64,000 bases of DNA, taken from contig CM060189.1 in assembly GCA_030549335.1 (NCBI GenBank), forward strand, positions 29,721,001-29,785,000, written 5' to 3'. Of this stretch, positions 24,330 through 37,016 are shown in pieces. Source of the DNA: Pontederia crassipes (lineage: Eukaryota; Streptophyta; Magnoliopsida; Commelinales; Pontederiaceae). Every line of letters starts with the position of its first letter. Position 1 is the stretch's first letter. A model generated the notes under the pieces. That model was not told where the DNA came from. It did not search any database and was given only the letters and a program-made list of their open reading frames with translations. The position numbers and the translations under genes are program-made.

Positions 24330-26180
24330 AATTGAAATATTTTTACTTTTATTCATACATTTAATTTTATCTTAAAGTTTATTTATCTATTTAATTTTAT
24401 CAAACAAAAAATTGAAAATCTAATGAGACCCATTCTAACGACAACCTTTTCTGGTGTAAGGGTGTTCACGGGTTGAGCTTGTCCCGACTCCAGATTCAAT
24501 CCTACTCACCCAAGTTTAATCAGATTGTGTCACTCATATCCAATTTTAATTGGATTGGGCCACTCCTTTTTGAAGAGTTGAATTCGACTTGACTCATTCA
24601 ATTTTGATATGAGTTGAGTTAGTGAACCCAATCCAATTAAATCATTTTTCCTTACTTATTTATTATTTAATATAAAAAGTATTGTATAAATATTATTTTA
24701 AAAAGTGTAAAAAAATTTAAGTAATTAAATATTATTTTGGTCATTTAAAATGTTTTATTTTATTATTTCTAAGTTTTATATAAGTTATAAGTTGAAGTTA
24801 AAAAAATTTAAAAAAATGAATTTTTGGGTCGAGCTAAGTTGGGTTGATTTGAGTTGAAATTTTTCAACTTGGATCCAATCCGACCATGATCAAGTTGAGA
24901 TGGATCGGGTCATGGGGTGACTCGAGTTTCTATCTTTTATTTTTTTCTAAAAAGTAAATACATAAAAACTTTAAGCACTATAAAAATAAAATGTGTACTT
25001 AATAATAAATATGTTTAAGTATTTAGCGTTAAGTGAAAATATCTGGAAACTTTATTGGAGACAAATAGATAATAATAAAATTATGAGTAAAATAGAAATA
25101 CGATATATCGAGTGTGTGAAAAATGAAATTTACCCTCTATTTTTCAAGTAAAAATATTATCACTTTATCTTTTTTTTTATCATCCAATCATATTTGTTTA
25201 CCTATTTTTCGGTTGTAGAATTGTAGTATGGTTCACTTCGAGCCGATCTTATAAATGAGAGAAATCCAGTTGAAAATTTTATTTAAATGAAGCCATATTA
25301 AGGGTGTGTTTAATTCGCAAAATAGAATATTTTTTAAAAATTATATTCCTAGAAATCTAATATTATCATGTTTTAGTTCAACCCGTACCAATTTGATTTC
25401 ATAATTTTACAAAAGTAAAAGAGGAAATATTAGAGAAAAAATTTAAAAATAATATGAAAGAAAATGTGGAAAAAGAAAAGGAGAAAGAAATTAAATTTTG
25501 AAGAGGAGAAAGTAAATATAGAATATTATAAAAGAGATAAAAAAATGTTATGAAATAAAATATGAGAAATAATAATTACTGAACCAAATATGAAAATTAT
25601 GTTATATGATAATTAAAAGTTACTATAATATTTGGAAGTGATTAAATTTTATTAATGGTAGGAGCCCATTTCAAAAGGAATATATAATTCATATTTTGGT
25701 CAAATAAAATTTAATAGCATATTATCATTACATCCACCAAATACCTTCAATTTTATTCTGTAGCATTGTTACTAACCTTACTATTCTTTTTTTTTTTTTT
25801 GTATTTCCTTTTATCATTCAGCTCAACTCAGAGTTGGGAGACCTCAATATCTTTCTCCATTTTTAAAATTAATAATTAAGATTACTAATATTCTGATTAA
25901 AGTACACACAGATGGTAGCGAACTTTATCAAAATTTAAGAAAATTTTCCCCTTACTTCCTCTAAATTATAGAATATTTTCTAAACTAATCAAAAAATTTG
26001 TAACTTACCTTTTAGAAATTTCAAGCATATTTAATTCCAATGGTTAGACTAAATTAGTTAGAGACTTAATAATCTTATTCATACCAATTGACATAAAAAT
26101 ATATGATTTCATAATTTTAACAAAATAATGCCAAAATATAAGTTTTGAGAAAAATATGATAAACAATTTCAGAATTTATT
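24330..26180. other. AT-rich repeat-derived intergenic DNA
   Basis: About 24460-24930 is rich in degenerate CCAATCCRA/TTGAGTTG-like words on both strands, a pattern common in old plant DNA repeats. The rest is AT-rich with poly-A/T. No gene was found. Confidence 0.45.
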
Positions 26181-26189
26181 TTCTTTAAC

Positions 26190-26655
26190 ATCCCCCTGAT
26201 TATAACTTTTTTTCTAGATTTAACCATAAATTATAAATTTACACATTTTAGTTCCTGGACTTATAATGATTTGACAATTAAGTCCCTCCCTTACATTCCA
26301 TCCCAATTCCCAAGTTTTGTAAAGTAATTATTTAATATTTATCAAATTATAATTTTACCTTACTCGTCTAATATAAGAATAAAAAAATTTCATGAGCATA
26401 ATATTGTATAACATATTATTACATAATAATAGTATAATACATTTATCCATAAAAAATCTTTTTATTTTTTATTTAAACAAAAGTAAGGACAAAATTAAAA
26501 TTTCATAATTATTAAAAGAAGGAATTAACAAAATTCAGATGAAGGCTAAGGAAGAGGCATGTGTCAAAATTCGATAAGTTCAAAGTCTAAAATTGATAAA
26601 TTTATAGTTTAAGGTTAGATATGAAAAAAATATAATTGATAATTTTTTTTAATTT
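26190..26655. repeat. Foldback element
   Basis: The left arm near 26195-26300 (GATTATAACTTTTTTTCTAG, ACCATAAATTATAAATTTAC) is matched by the reverse complement of 26560-26650 (CTTAAACTATAAATTTATCA). The loop is AT-rich. It is the same repeat type as at 5.2 kb and 19.1-20.1 kb. Confidence 0.65.
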
Positions 26656-26962
26656 GCGTCATCCATTCAAGACAAAGTCACAAGGGCTTCCAACTAAAGC
26701 AATTCAGTAGAAATAATTAATACAAGTCCACATTTTGGATCATATTGGTCCATTATTTTCTTTGTTTGCTGAAAGGATCGACTTCAACAACTGATCAGAT
26801 TTCCATACAACAAAGTTCAATTTAATTCGGTGATGCAAAGCTAAATCACAAAATTTTCTTCATTCTCTCATCATCCTGCTACCTGATGATGATCCCTGCA
26901 TGCATCTGATGTGTTGCTCCAACTAACATTGCTGCAATATTCAGGAAACTTTTGCAGGCTGG

Positions 26963-29670
26963 CTATGTGGCACTGTGTTGTTGTTCCTCTCCAAGCAGAA
27001 GTGTCCTCAGAATCATGTCACTCCAGTGCTCAACAAAGGGGAACATATGGCCACCTTCTGGGTTCTCATGGTAATGTACCCAGGGAAGCCTCTGTGCAAC
27101 GTAACGCTGCATCTCCACCGGCACCAGCCTGTCTTGATAGCCTTGCCAGATGTGCACCGAACCTTCCTTGTTCGGGAACGGGTCGGTGACATTCATCGGA
27201 TCGAACTCCCAACTACCGAACATAACGATCAGATCCTTGTAGAGGGATTCAAAGATGCTTTGTTGCCTTGCCTTGCTCTCAAACTGCAATATTAAATGGT
27301 GCAGGAGATGACAATGATACTGAGATGTTTGTCAGACAAGACATACATATATCTATTGAGGCCGAGCAAAATTTACTTCATCAGGTTTTCAAATGTGTGG
27401 CTATTCAGATAATTGAACTACATGTGAGAATGTTAAACTTGATGTTGGATGACATAGGAATCCAAATATGGTTTGTGCAAGCCTTTTGACTAGTGGAGTA
27501 TCTTCTTCTATAAGACCATGCTCTTTAAGTTTATTTCTGGACTTTTGCAAGGCCAGCAAGTCAGTATTAATTAGAGATCTTCATTTGAAAGTTAGGTGAA
27601 AAGTTCTTGTCTATAGAAGTTTTCACCTACCTTTCAACATTTGTTCTAGACACACACACCAACAAAATTTCAGAACTAAATGCACTTATCATACTTCGAA
27701 ATGTATATATCATGTAGCAAGTATTTGAATGATTATGAATGATGATACAAAGTACATACGTTTTATCTATTTTTTATTGTATCAGCGTGGTACAGACTTA
27801 AGAATTTAAGCCTAAAAGCCTTACCTTTTTTAGGTTCATCCTAACAACAGTGATCCTGGAATTTCGATTCTCTGTCCTCCTTGTTAAGTTTATCCGTTTT
27901 ATTTGAGTGCTCAAAATACTTGTTCTATGATTTCTCCTCTAATCAATGATCCATATGTGTACAGGACTATTAGGGCATGGAGGACAAATAAATCTCAATC
28001 AAGTTGATAACTTGCTATAAAATTTAGGAGGGTTGTTTCACTCGCGAAAAGCAATAATTGGTGTTCTGGCCAAAATTCTAGCAAACACACAATAAAAAAT
28101 TTCAGTTATAAACCAAGAAACTCATCCTTTTCAAAAAAAAAAAAAAAAAGATTGCTGGCCTTTCAATACTTTCATGAAAGGGAACCTCCACCGCAAGTCT
28201 ATAGCATGGAACATCTCCATCTAGGACTTTGCCATATATGACAACTAGACACTTTGGCCATTAGTTGGATCACTAGGAGGCAGCTAACTTTAGTTGAATG
28301 ACAGTTCCATTTTTTATTATAAGAAAGTCGAATATTTCTCTAATGTAAAGGTTCATGCACTCAAAAGGAAATGTAAGAGTTGATTAATTTCTAAGTCTTC
28401 AAAGAAGGACGACTAATTGATTGTTTATTGAGTTAAAAATATACCAATGAATAAAGACAATGATGAACTCAGGGATCTGCAACTGAGCAAAACAGAGAAG
28501 TTGATAATATTAAGAAAAAAAAACTGAACACTTACCCCAATCGATTGGAGATAGTTACCAAGCTTCTGTATAATCTCCAAGTCCTGTTCGGTGAACACTT
28601 GGGGACTTCCTCGGGCAATGGCCAGCGTAGGGAGCCACTTCTGAGTCATCCATCCGTAGAGAAGGGAAGGGACATGGTGTGCTATCCACAGTGTTCTTCT
28701 GTCCTCCACCAGCAAGCTGCCGAACACTCGTTTCACCAGTTCAGGGGGAAAAGAAGGCCACCAGTAACTTACTGCTGGCACAACAAGTGCTGCTCCTGCC
28801 AATCTGGTGGTAGCGCAAAGAAACATCATGGTTAAGATCTTTTAATGAGCCAGTAACATGAACAACTCTGCAAGAAAATATTAACTCTCCCATTCGTGAG
28901 GCTCCTCAACTTAAACATTTGCATTCAGTTTGATTGCCACTTTTGAAAGTTGGATTTACATTCACGTTTGCAATAGGTCCTAAAGGAACAAAAGCTGTAT
29001 CTGATGCAGATTTATCCTAAGATATAAGAGTAAGAAGAGTGAACAAGAAAACAAAAGATGATGTGGCTGAGATGTGCGAGTGCATGAAGCTTGCCTGTGT
29101 GGTATGTAGTTGAGGCAGCCCCAAGCTGGATATCCTCCCATGGAGACTCCAACCAGGTAGAATTTGGATCCAAGCTCCAGCTGGTCGGCGAGCTCTTCAA
29201 TGTCCATTGCTTCGCTCCTCACCGTGCGCTTCGGATTCGGATCGCTCTCCCCGTATCCTGCGCGGTCGAACGATAGAATGTACACTCGGAGTTCGTCTAT
29301 CAGCTTCTGAAAAAACACACGCACACACAAAAATATGTTAACAGAATCAGCGCAGTCATGGAACAGTAAATAACAGCAAAACTTGCAAGATTAATCGTTA
29401 GTTTTCTGATTGGCCGACTTGAGATGCAGGCATGGTGTAGTCTTTGGAGCCATCAAAGCCATGAACATGGATGATCTTGTACGTGGCCTCATCCTTGGGG
29501 GTTCCTGTTTCTTTGTAAGCCAGGTGCCTTCCATCTCTGAGCCGAATCCTTTTGGAGGTGACAGGGGGGCCATCAGGGGTGCCGCAGATCCTCGGAGGAA
29601 GAGGTTGGATGGCTCTGTAAGCCCACCCGAGCACCACAGCGAGCAAGGCGGCTGCTGCCCTCAGAAACAT
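26963..29670 (-). CDS. Alpha/beta hydrolase superfamily protein, tandem copy 1
   Basis: Exons on the - strand: 29670-29419, 29306-29095, 28803-28536, 27283-26963, 350 aa. The N-terminal hydrophobic segment (FLRAAAALLAVVLGWAY) is a likely signal anchor. The family block PPRICGTPDGPP follows, then DGRHLAYKETG and the oxyanion-region HVHGFDG. Triad: Ser139 in GVSMGG, Asp295 in GYQDRLVP, His323 in EGGHMF. SFDRAGYGESDPNPKR is diagnostic of this plant subfamily. Exon 2 ends CACAG followed by GCAAGC, so intron 2 is GC-AG; the Arg codon across it (AG+A) is required to keep HRLAGAAL. The substrate is unknown; esterase or lipase-like activity is only family inference. The ATG is the first in frame. An upstream coding exon, as in copy 2, was not found but is possible (acceptor at 29691-29693). 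Confidence 0.88.
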
Positions 29671-29699
29671 CTGCACTCCAGTGCTAGATTCTGGAATCA

Positions 29700-30536
29700 G
29701 AGCCCGAATGAACACGCATCAAAATGACATAGGAAGGTGACAAGGGAACTCTTGTATGGTTGACGCTTTTCGGGAGCAGGGACATGAACAGTAACAAATG
29801 GTGCAAGCCAGTCAGAATGGTCTCCTCAATTATGTCTCGAGTCCTACTTCCCTCTGGTTGCTTTTGCTGAATCCTTTTTACAGTTTTCTGTTGGGTTTTC
29901 CTCCAAAAAGGTTTTTACATGGCTGTCCCACTCTTAAATAGTACATGTTTCACATGTCACGCTTCTTCTGTTTCTCACCTTGTCTGATTAATTATTCGAT
30001 TCTTCTAAAATTTTTACATGTCTGAACCGCACAATCTTCTGGTTTCCAACAAATCTTGTTTGTTTCTACTTGTCCTCCAATTATTTAATTCTTTAAGCAT
30101 GTTTTTCGAGGACTATATTTAGCCTTACAAAGTTACAATTGATGTGTAAATCTGACAAAAATGGTACCTACATTTTGACTTGTCGTCACCATGGCACACA
30201 TTTCTTATGTTAAATTGCAGGTGCCCGAGAAGATGCAAGGACTTAAAACTTTAAAAATGTATGAGATTCCAACACTTATCACTCCATTAACGTGGCCACA
30301 CTTGAGACAATGAATGAGCATTGGTAGGTGTGAGCTGCCCCGGTCAATTACGGGTTTGTCCCTGTCTGATCTCTCTTTCATATCAGAACATGACATACAT
30401 GAAATTTTAAGGAACATGACTGTATTTATTTACTATTTACTTATATTAAGCTTTTGGATTAGAGTAAATCAGCCGGCATCTAATAAAGTTCGGTGGTGCC
30501 TGAAAGAGTAGTGATGAGACCTACACTTTGAATATA
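29700..30536. other. Upstream/intergenic region of hydrolase 1
   Basis: It probably contains the 5' UTR and promoter of hydrolase 1. No other coding signal or repeat was recognised up to the LTR border at 30537. Confidence 0.45.
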
Positions 30537-32666
30537 TGTAACGCCTTCAAATCGACTCGCGCCACGTGGCGAAGACCAATCTGGAGACGCTACGCATGCT
30601 ATGACTTTGACCATGACGTTGACCATATCTCAGTCAAGAATCGAGACACGTCAGCGGAAAATAATAAATGAAAGAAAATAACATGAATATGCGGAAGTCT
30701 AAAAAGTGGCTACATCGTTCCTAAAGAATATAATAAGGTTCGATGTCATGAAGCTATAAATGCGAAAGGAAAAAGGAAACTAATAAGTCTTGTGGTTCAT
30801 GTGATGTCTTGTCGCCAGAGCTTCGTCATCACACATCTACTCCACTTCGTCACTGACTTGGTCTTATGAAAATCAGTCATAGGGGAGGATGTCCTTCCGT
30901 AAGCTTTACAGCCTAGTGGGGAACCACATGATATACAATGCATAACATGAATAGAATAATCAGAGATAAATAATAATTCTTAACTTGAACTTGAAAGGGT
31001 AACATAACAGTATCATAGATCATAATAAGAATCAGAGGATATTATAAATCATGAGAATTAAATGATGCTTTGCAAACTTGAAATCATGCATACTTGAAAA
31101 TCATAACGATAACTTGACTTGACTTAAACATGCTTCTTGATCTTGGTTATTAATTAGCAATCAGGGTGATTTTAAGTGCCTTTAATTTTTGAGGTATGCT
31201 CAGCAAATGATACAGCCTTGTGTGGGTCAATGGGTGATTAAATCATAACCAAGGGAGCGACCCTTATCTTGATGCACTTGGCTTGGACTAGCAATTGAAT
31301 AACTTATAACTCTTTGTTCTTTGTTCAATGAATACGATGAGATCAATAAGAGAATAAATTAACGAGAGAATAGATCTTGTAAATCAGTGAGGGATCTTTG
31401 TAGGATCAGGAAAACAGGTTCAATTGTACATCGGCAATATTCAGATTAAAAAAATAATTAATTAATAAATCTAATAAAAAGGTTTTTGGAAATTGATATG
31501 AGGCAAATCAGGAAAAATAGTTCATGTTGGAATCATAAGACAATCAATAATGTTCATATCAAAATAAGGGAAAACTGATGGGTGGAAAAATCAAAGGCTG
31601 TTGTGTGGCCTGGCACGGCCGTGACAACGTAGTGGCACAGCCGTTCCGATCTGGATAATGGTTCTACATAGGAGGTGGCACGGGCGTGCCATAAGAGGGC
31701 ACGGCCGTGACAGAGGGTGAGATCGGTCAACTGATTCAAGTCGGTCAATCGATTATCCTGCATGCGTCTAGATTAATCATGGCACGACCGTACCGGAAGG
31801 GTGGCACGTCCATGACCAGTTGAGCACTCGGTCGACCGGCATCGGCCGATCTTTTACTTAAGTTTCATCGAGTCATGACACAGATGTGCCGGCAGGGTGG
31901 CATGGCCGTGCCGGTAATGGCACGGGCGTGCCAGGAGATGGCACGGCCGTGACGGCGACGGATTCTAATCGATTTCAATACGAAAATTACATGTACCTTT
32001 AACATACATTCGCCCTAACCTAATTTCTATATCCTAGCAATCACTAAGACTGACAATAGAACAAACAAAAATAATTATGCATGAAAATAATCAACCAATC
32101 AAAGAATTCAAGAAATCAAACAATTAAAATGATAACTTGAACCATATTCATATTCTTTTCTCTATACAACGATTAGGGCATGAATTGGAATAATTCAGAG
32201 GTCATGCAAGGTGATTTCGATTCACCCACCTCTGTTCGCGATTAATCTTGGCCTTGATTCGTTAAAAGTCCGATTGGATCCGCCCTTGTTTCCTCCCTCT
32301 TTTCTTTCTCAATTCTCTCCCTGCTCTTCCTCTCAATCTCTGCCTACCCTTGCACCGAAAAACTATGAAAGAACCTTCTCTGCCTCTGCTCATGTACGAG
32401 GGGAATAAGGGAAAGACCAAGCAAGGAGAGAGAGAGATCGTGCAGGTGGAGGGGAGATTAATTGCCTTGGTTAGGTTTATATAATAAATCCCCTCTCTTA
32501 ATCTAATCCTAATCTAATTGATGAGATAAAGATTTTATATCTCTGAAATATGTGGGCACAATCAAATCCCTAAGTCCAAATCCAATTGGTCTTTGGGTTA
32601 ATATTTCACGTGTTTGGTCGAGACTTAATTTATCTTCTCTTTTTTTTATCTTTGCCGGTTGTTACA
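30537..32666 (-). mobile_element. Ty3/gypsy LTR in reverse orientation (left arm of inverted pair)
   Basis: It starts TGTAACGCC and ends GTTGTTACA, the reverse-complement form of an LTR running TGTAAC...GGCGTTACA on the - strand. The outer ~800 bp and the inner ~680 bp match the LTR at 34373-36560 in inverted orientation (for example TCGCCACGTGGCG near 30565 against TCGCCACGTGACG near 36526, and the block around 32200 against 34840). The central ~600 bp (about 31380-31980) does not match; it is filled with GGCACGGCCGTG and GGTCGACC motifs. Just inside, at 32667-32740, is the 3' pre-LTR sequence (AATTCGAGGACGAATTTTCT on the - strand). Confidence 0.85.
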
Positions 32667-32839
32667 TTCTTACCCTCTTAAAAGAAAATTCGTCCTCGAA
32701 TTTTGTACTAAGTAGAGGGCTTATCATGGGAATTTATCTTTTCCCATGAAGTTATATGACTTGACCTTGCAAGAAACAAATCAATGTAAGCCAAGAAGTT
32801 AAGATTGAGGGCAACTCCCATGATAAGCATATCAAATAA

Positions 32840-33680
32840 AGTGTTGGCACAATGTGTCGAGACATAAAAAGAACAATGAATGGCATTGATTAAGAACTAA
32901 CATGTTCCAATGACATAGAATGACAAGAACGATCCATCTTCAAAAGATTTATTAGAACTCTGATTGATTCCAAATATAATTGTCTCACTTGACAATTACT
33001 TATAGTTTGTATTTTGCTCAATTCCTCTAGATATCTGATCTAAGACGAAGGTCAAGTGATCATGCCCCCACACGATGATCATCGTATGATACCATGAAGA
33101 TATTGACATTAGATTATGTTAATCATTGATTTTAGTTGAATCAAAATAAATTATGAATCCTGAATCCTTAAAGGATGTTAGATATAGGTCAGATCATTAA
33201 CTATGGATGTTGATTGTATATCGAATCAATAGCTATATTGTAATTTAACTCACATATACAAGAATCTTAAGAGCATACGAAGTTATGAAATAGTGATAAA
33301 CTTTATAAAGATTTCATAAGAAGAAATGAAATATTAAAAAGTTAAATTAATGGTAAGTATAAGGGTCCAATATGACAACAAAGAGCAACTAATTATTTAT
33401 ATCTATAATATAATTATCGTAGGCTAGGGTTAGAGTGAAAATAATAATAATAATATAATATAAATATAAATGAAAGAAAAGATAGTAAGTGCATGTGATG
33501 TTGAAAATTATACTAAATATGAATTTAGAAGAGTTAATATAGTGCTTGCTCAAGAATGTCCACGAACAAACACTCTTTTTAAGGAGGTTATTGGTCTGGT
33601 AATTATAATGTTATATGCTTGGGGGAATAATAGAACAAGAAAATACATATTAATAATGATGATCCGTTATGTTGGATCAA
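32840..33680. other. Sequence between the two inverted LTR halves
   Basis: AT-rich, with no recognisable retrotransposon domain. The break points between the - strand 3' end on the left and the + strand integrase remnant on the right must lie in here. Confidence 0.45.
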
Positions 33681-33689
33681 ATTTTTGTA

Positions 33690-34331
33690 ATGATCGTTAT
33701 TATTCGATCATTGGCAAGACACCCATTAGAACTTTGTATGGGTGAAACTGTCACTCACCTACCCACTGGGGTGAAGTAGGCGGAGAGAAAATTATGACTA
33801 AGGAAGAAGTTAAAGAAGCAGTAGAGTATGCTGAAAAGATTGAACTGATCAAGCAGAGAATGAAGACTGCTCAAGGAAGACAAAAGATTTATGCTGATAA
33901 AGGCAGACGAGAGCAGATCTTCTAAGTTGGTGACCAAGTTCTTCTGAAGGTATCCCCTATGAAAGGAGTCATGAGATTCAGCAAGCGAGGAAAGCTCAGT
34001 CATCGCTATGTAGGCCCCTTCGAGATATTCGAGCTGGATACCCCTATCTTATGGGAGAGTGCATAACGTGTTTCATGTGTCCATGCTCAAGAAATACAAG
34101 TACGATGCTGCAAATGTTCTAAGGATAAAGGAGCCAGATATAGCTGCAGACTTGACCTTCGTTGAGTATCCAACGCATATAGTGGAGCGTAAAGTGCAAT
34201 GTCAGAAGAATAAGGATGTGCCCATGGTCAGAGTAGCTTGGCGTTACCATAACGAAGACGATGCAACATGGAAACTCGAGTCGAAAATGCGCCAAGAATT
34301 TTCCCATCTTTTCGGTAAGCCCTCTACTTAG
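33690..34331 (+). pseudogene. Ty3/gypsy integrase C-terminus with chromodomain-like end
   Basis: Reading frames give YYSIIGKTPIRTLYG, GEKIMTKEEVKEAVEYAEKI, LIKQRMKTAQGRQKIYADKG, GDQVLLKVSPMKGVMRFSKR, GKLSHRYVGPFEI, VHNVFHVSMLKKY and ATWKLESKMRQEF. This is the integrase C-terminal part and pol end of plant chromoviral gypsy elements. Stops and a frameshift (near 33745, 33925 and 34050) break it, and protease, RT and RNase H are absent. It ends right before the pre-LTR sequence of the + strand LTR. Confidence 0.88.
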
Positions 34332-34372
34332 TGCAAAATTCGAGGACGAATTTTCTTTTAATGAGGTAAGAA

Positions 34373-36560
34373 TGTAACGACCAACAAGGAAAAAAGATAA
34401 AAAAAATAGAAGAAAGAAAACGTGATGGCAGCTAAGAGAAAGAATTAAAAGGCCCAATGCCACTCAAAGTTGGTAAAGGAAAAGATTTAAATCTGATTCA
34501 TCATATTTGTTTAGGAGAGAGGGGTTTATATAAGATGAGACAAATTCGTTAAACCTCTTTCTCCCTTGGCAAAACTCACGAGACCCTGCCGGACTTCTGG
34601 ACCGCCGCCAGGCTGCTGGACTCCAACGACCGATTCCTTTTCTCTTGTCCCAGTTGCAAGTCGTGCAAAAACTTTTCTTTCTCTCCTATCATCTGTAGAG
34701 TGTGGTCTTCCTTATGCCCTTTGCTGGAATTTTTGCAGAGGGTGGCCGAGAGGAAGAGCAAGGAGATCAGGAGAGAAGCAGGGGAGAGTACTATTAATCG
34801 AATTTCCGATGAACCGAAGAACGAATTAGTCGCGAATCGAGGTGGGTGAATCGAAATCACCTTGCACGACCTCTGAATTATCCCAATTCATGCCCTAATC
34901 GTTATGAAAAGAAAAGAATATGAATAGGGTTCAAGTTATCATTTTTAATTGTTTGATTTCTTGAATTCTTTGATTGGTTGATTGTCTGCATGCATAGTTA
35001 TTTCTGGTTGTTCTATGTCTGTATTATTAATTGCTAGGATGTAGGATTTAGAGTAGGGCGAAAGTACGTAAGGGAGATCCGTAGGTTCTTTGATTATTAT
35101 TTTTATTATTGGAATTACTACTTCTAGATTGAAAAAGGAGGCCGTGAGGTTTAGAAAAAAATATAGATTATTTAGCGGCTGAAACGAAAGGATTATTCGA
35201 AGAAAAAAATATATATATAAGTTCGTCCGCGCCGAAGTTTAAAAGAAACAAAAGAATAAAAGGAGCGCTAACCGTGATGGCGCTGAGCGAATTAAGAGAA
35301 TGAAAAAAAGGATAAGATAGGAAAAAAAAGGGAAGAGAAAGGCAAAAACATATGGTCTCATATTTCTGTCAGATGACAAGAGATTCGAGAGACTACAGCC
35401 ATATGGTAATAGAGAGAGAAGAAAAACAAAGTAATACGTGAGGGTGTAATAGAATTGGAGAGAGAAGAAAAAAAGGGGCGTAATGAATGTGGAGAAAGAG
35501 AAAAGCAAGCTTTTGCTGAAGTAATGGAGAGAGAGAAGGGATTATGGCAAAGAAAAAAACGTGCTGCTGGTGGAGAGAGAAACATGAGAGAGGATAAAAA
35601 AATGAATTAGTTATCATGCGGGGAAAGAAGAAAGTTATTTACTGAATTCTATAGGTCACAAAATTGTCCTTGATTTTCTACTAATCAGCATTTCTCTTAT
35701 TTTGATAAGAACGTTATCGATTACCTTATGATTACGTTATCGATTTTTTGTCCTGATTTATCCCATATCAATCTTATCACATTCATCACATGATACAAAT
35801 AATGACAAGTTACTAAAAGTGATTAATAAGTTCAGATGAAAGATTAATGATGGGTTGCCAGTCCAAGTCAAGTGTATTAAGATAAAGGTCGCTCCCTTGG
35901 TCATTGTTTGATCACCCATTGACCCGCACAAGGTCGTATCGTTTACTAGGCATACTCCAATAATTAAAGGCACCCTAATTACTAATTAATAACCAAGATC
36001 AAGAAGCATGTTCAAGTCAAGTCAAGTTATCGTCATGATTTCAAAGTATGCATGATTTCAAATTTATTAAGCATTATTTGATTCTCATAATTTATGATAT
36101 CCTCTTATTCTTATTATGATATATGATGCTGTCATGTTACCCTTTCACGTTCAAAGCATGATTATTTACCTCTGATTTATCATATTCATGTTATGCATTG
36201 TATATTATGTGATTCTCCACTAGGCTGTAAGCTTACGGGAGGACCTCCTCCCCTGTGTCTGATTTTCACATGACCAAGTTAGTGATATGATGAAGTAGGC
36301 GTGTAGTGATGAAGCTCTGGCGATAGGACGACACATGAATCATAGGGCTTTTTTTGCATGTTTATTAGTTTTTATTTACCTTCCGCATTTCAAATTCATG
36401 ATGTAAAACCTTATTATATTCCTTAGGAATGATGTAGCCACTTTTTAAACTTTCGCATATTTACGTTATCTTCTTTTATTTTATTATTTTTCCGCTGACG
36501 TGTGTAACGTCTCCAAGTTGATCTTCGCCACGTGACGAGGGTCGATTTGAGGGCGTTACA
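34373..36560 (+). mobile_element. Ty3/gypsy 3' LTR (right arm of inverted pair)
   Basis: It begins TGTAACGACC after the pre-LTR sequence and ends GGGCGTTACA. The element's outer flanks are ATATA on the left (30532-30536) and ATATA on the right (36561-36565), which looks like a 5-bp target duplication for the whole 6-kb inverted structure. The central part (about 35090-35780) is purine-rich (GAGAGAGAAG) and differs from the corresponding part of the left arm. Confidence 0.85.
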
Positions 36561-37016
36561 ATATATATTTTTATTTTTTTATAAGAAAAATATAAATCAA
36601 GGATCAAATCCAAACCAAGAACATTCCGATTTTGTACAGTGATTTTATCTTTCATGATCATTTGATTATAGATCCTACTGCCGTGGAATAGAAGATCAAT
36701 TCGTCTGGTCAAATACGGTAGGCATTAACTTAGTGGTCCTTTTCTCTCAACACTCATCCGTCCCCTACACGAAAGCGGAAAGCTCCTCTTAGTAATAATG
36801 CCTAGATCAATTTGACTGCTTGAGAGAAGTTTCAGTAAAAAAAAGGCACAAACAGCAGTAGGTTTCATTCTCTTACCATCGACAAGACATATCTTCAAGT
36901 CATATTTTTCCAAGTATCAACTTTAATGATCAGACCCCATGATCAAAATTTGCAAAGGCACTGTGTAACTGATACAAAGGGAGAGAGGTTTGCAGTTGGC
37001 TTGAGTATCAACAATG

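Noticed and set aside
29715..29715. Upstream start for hydrolase 1 (MFIRALIPESS)
   Set aside because: The codon there is GTG, not ATG, and it lies before a probable acceptor; the first in-frame ATG is at 29670.
35239..35617. Several overlapping Phe/Ser-rich - strand frames
   Set aside because: Antisense of the purine-rich centre of the gypsy LTR; low-complexity artefact.
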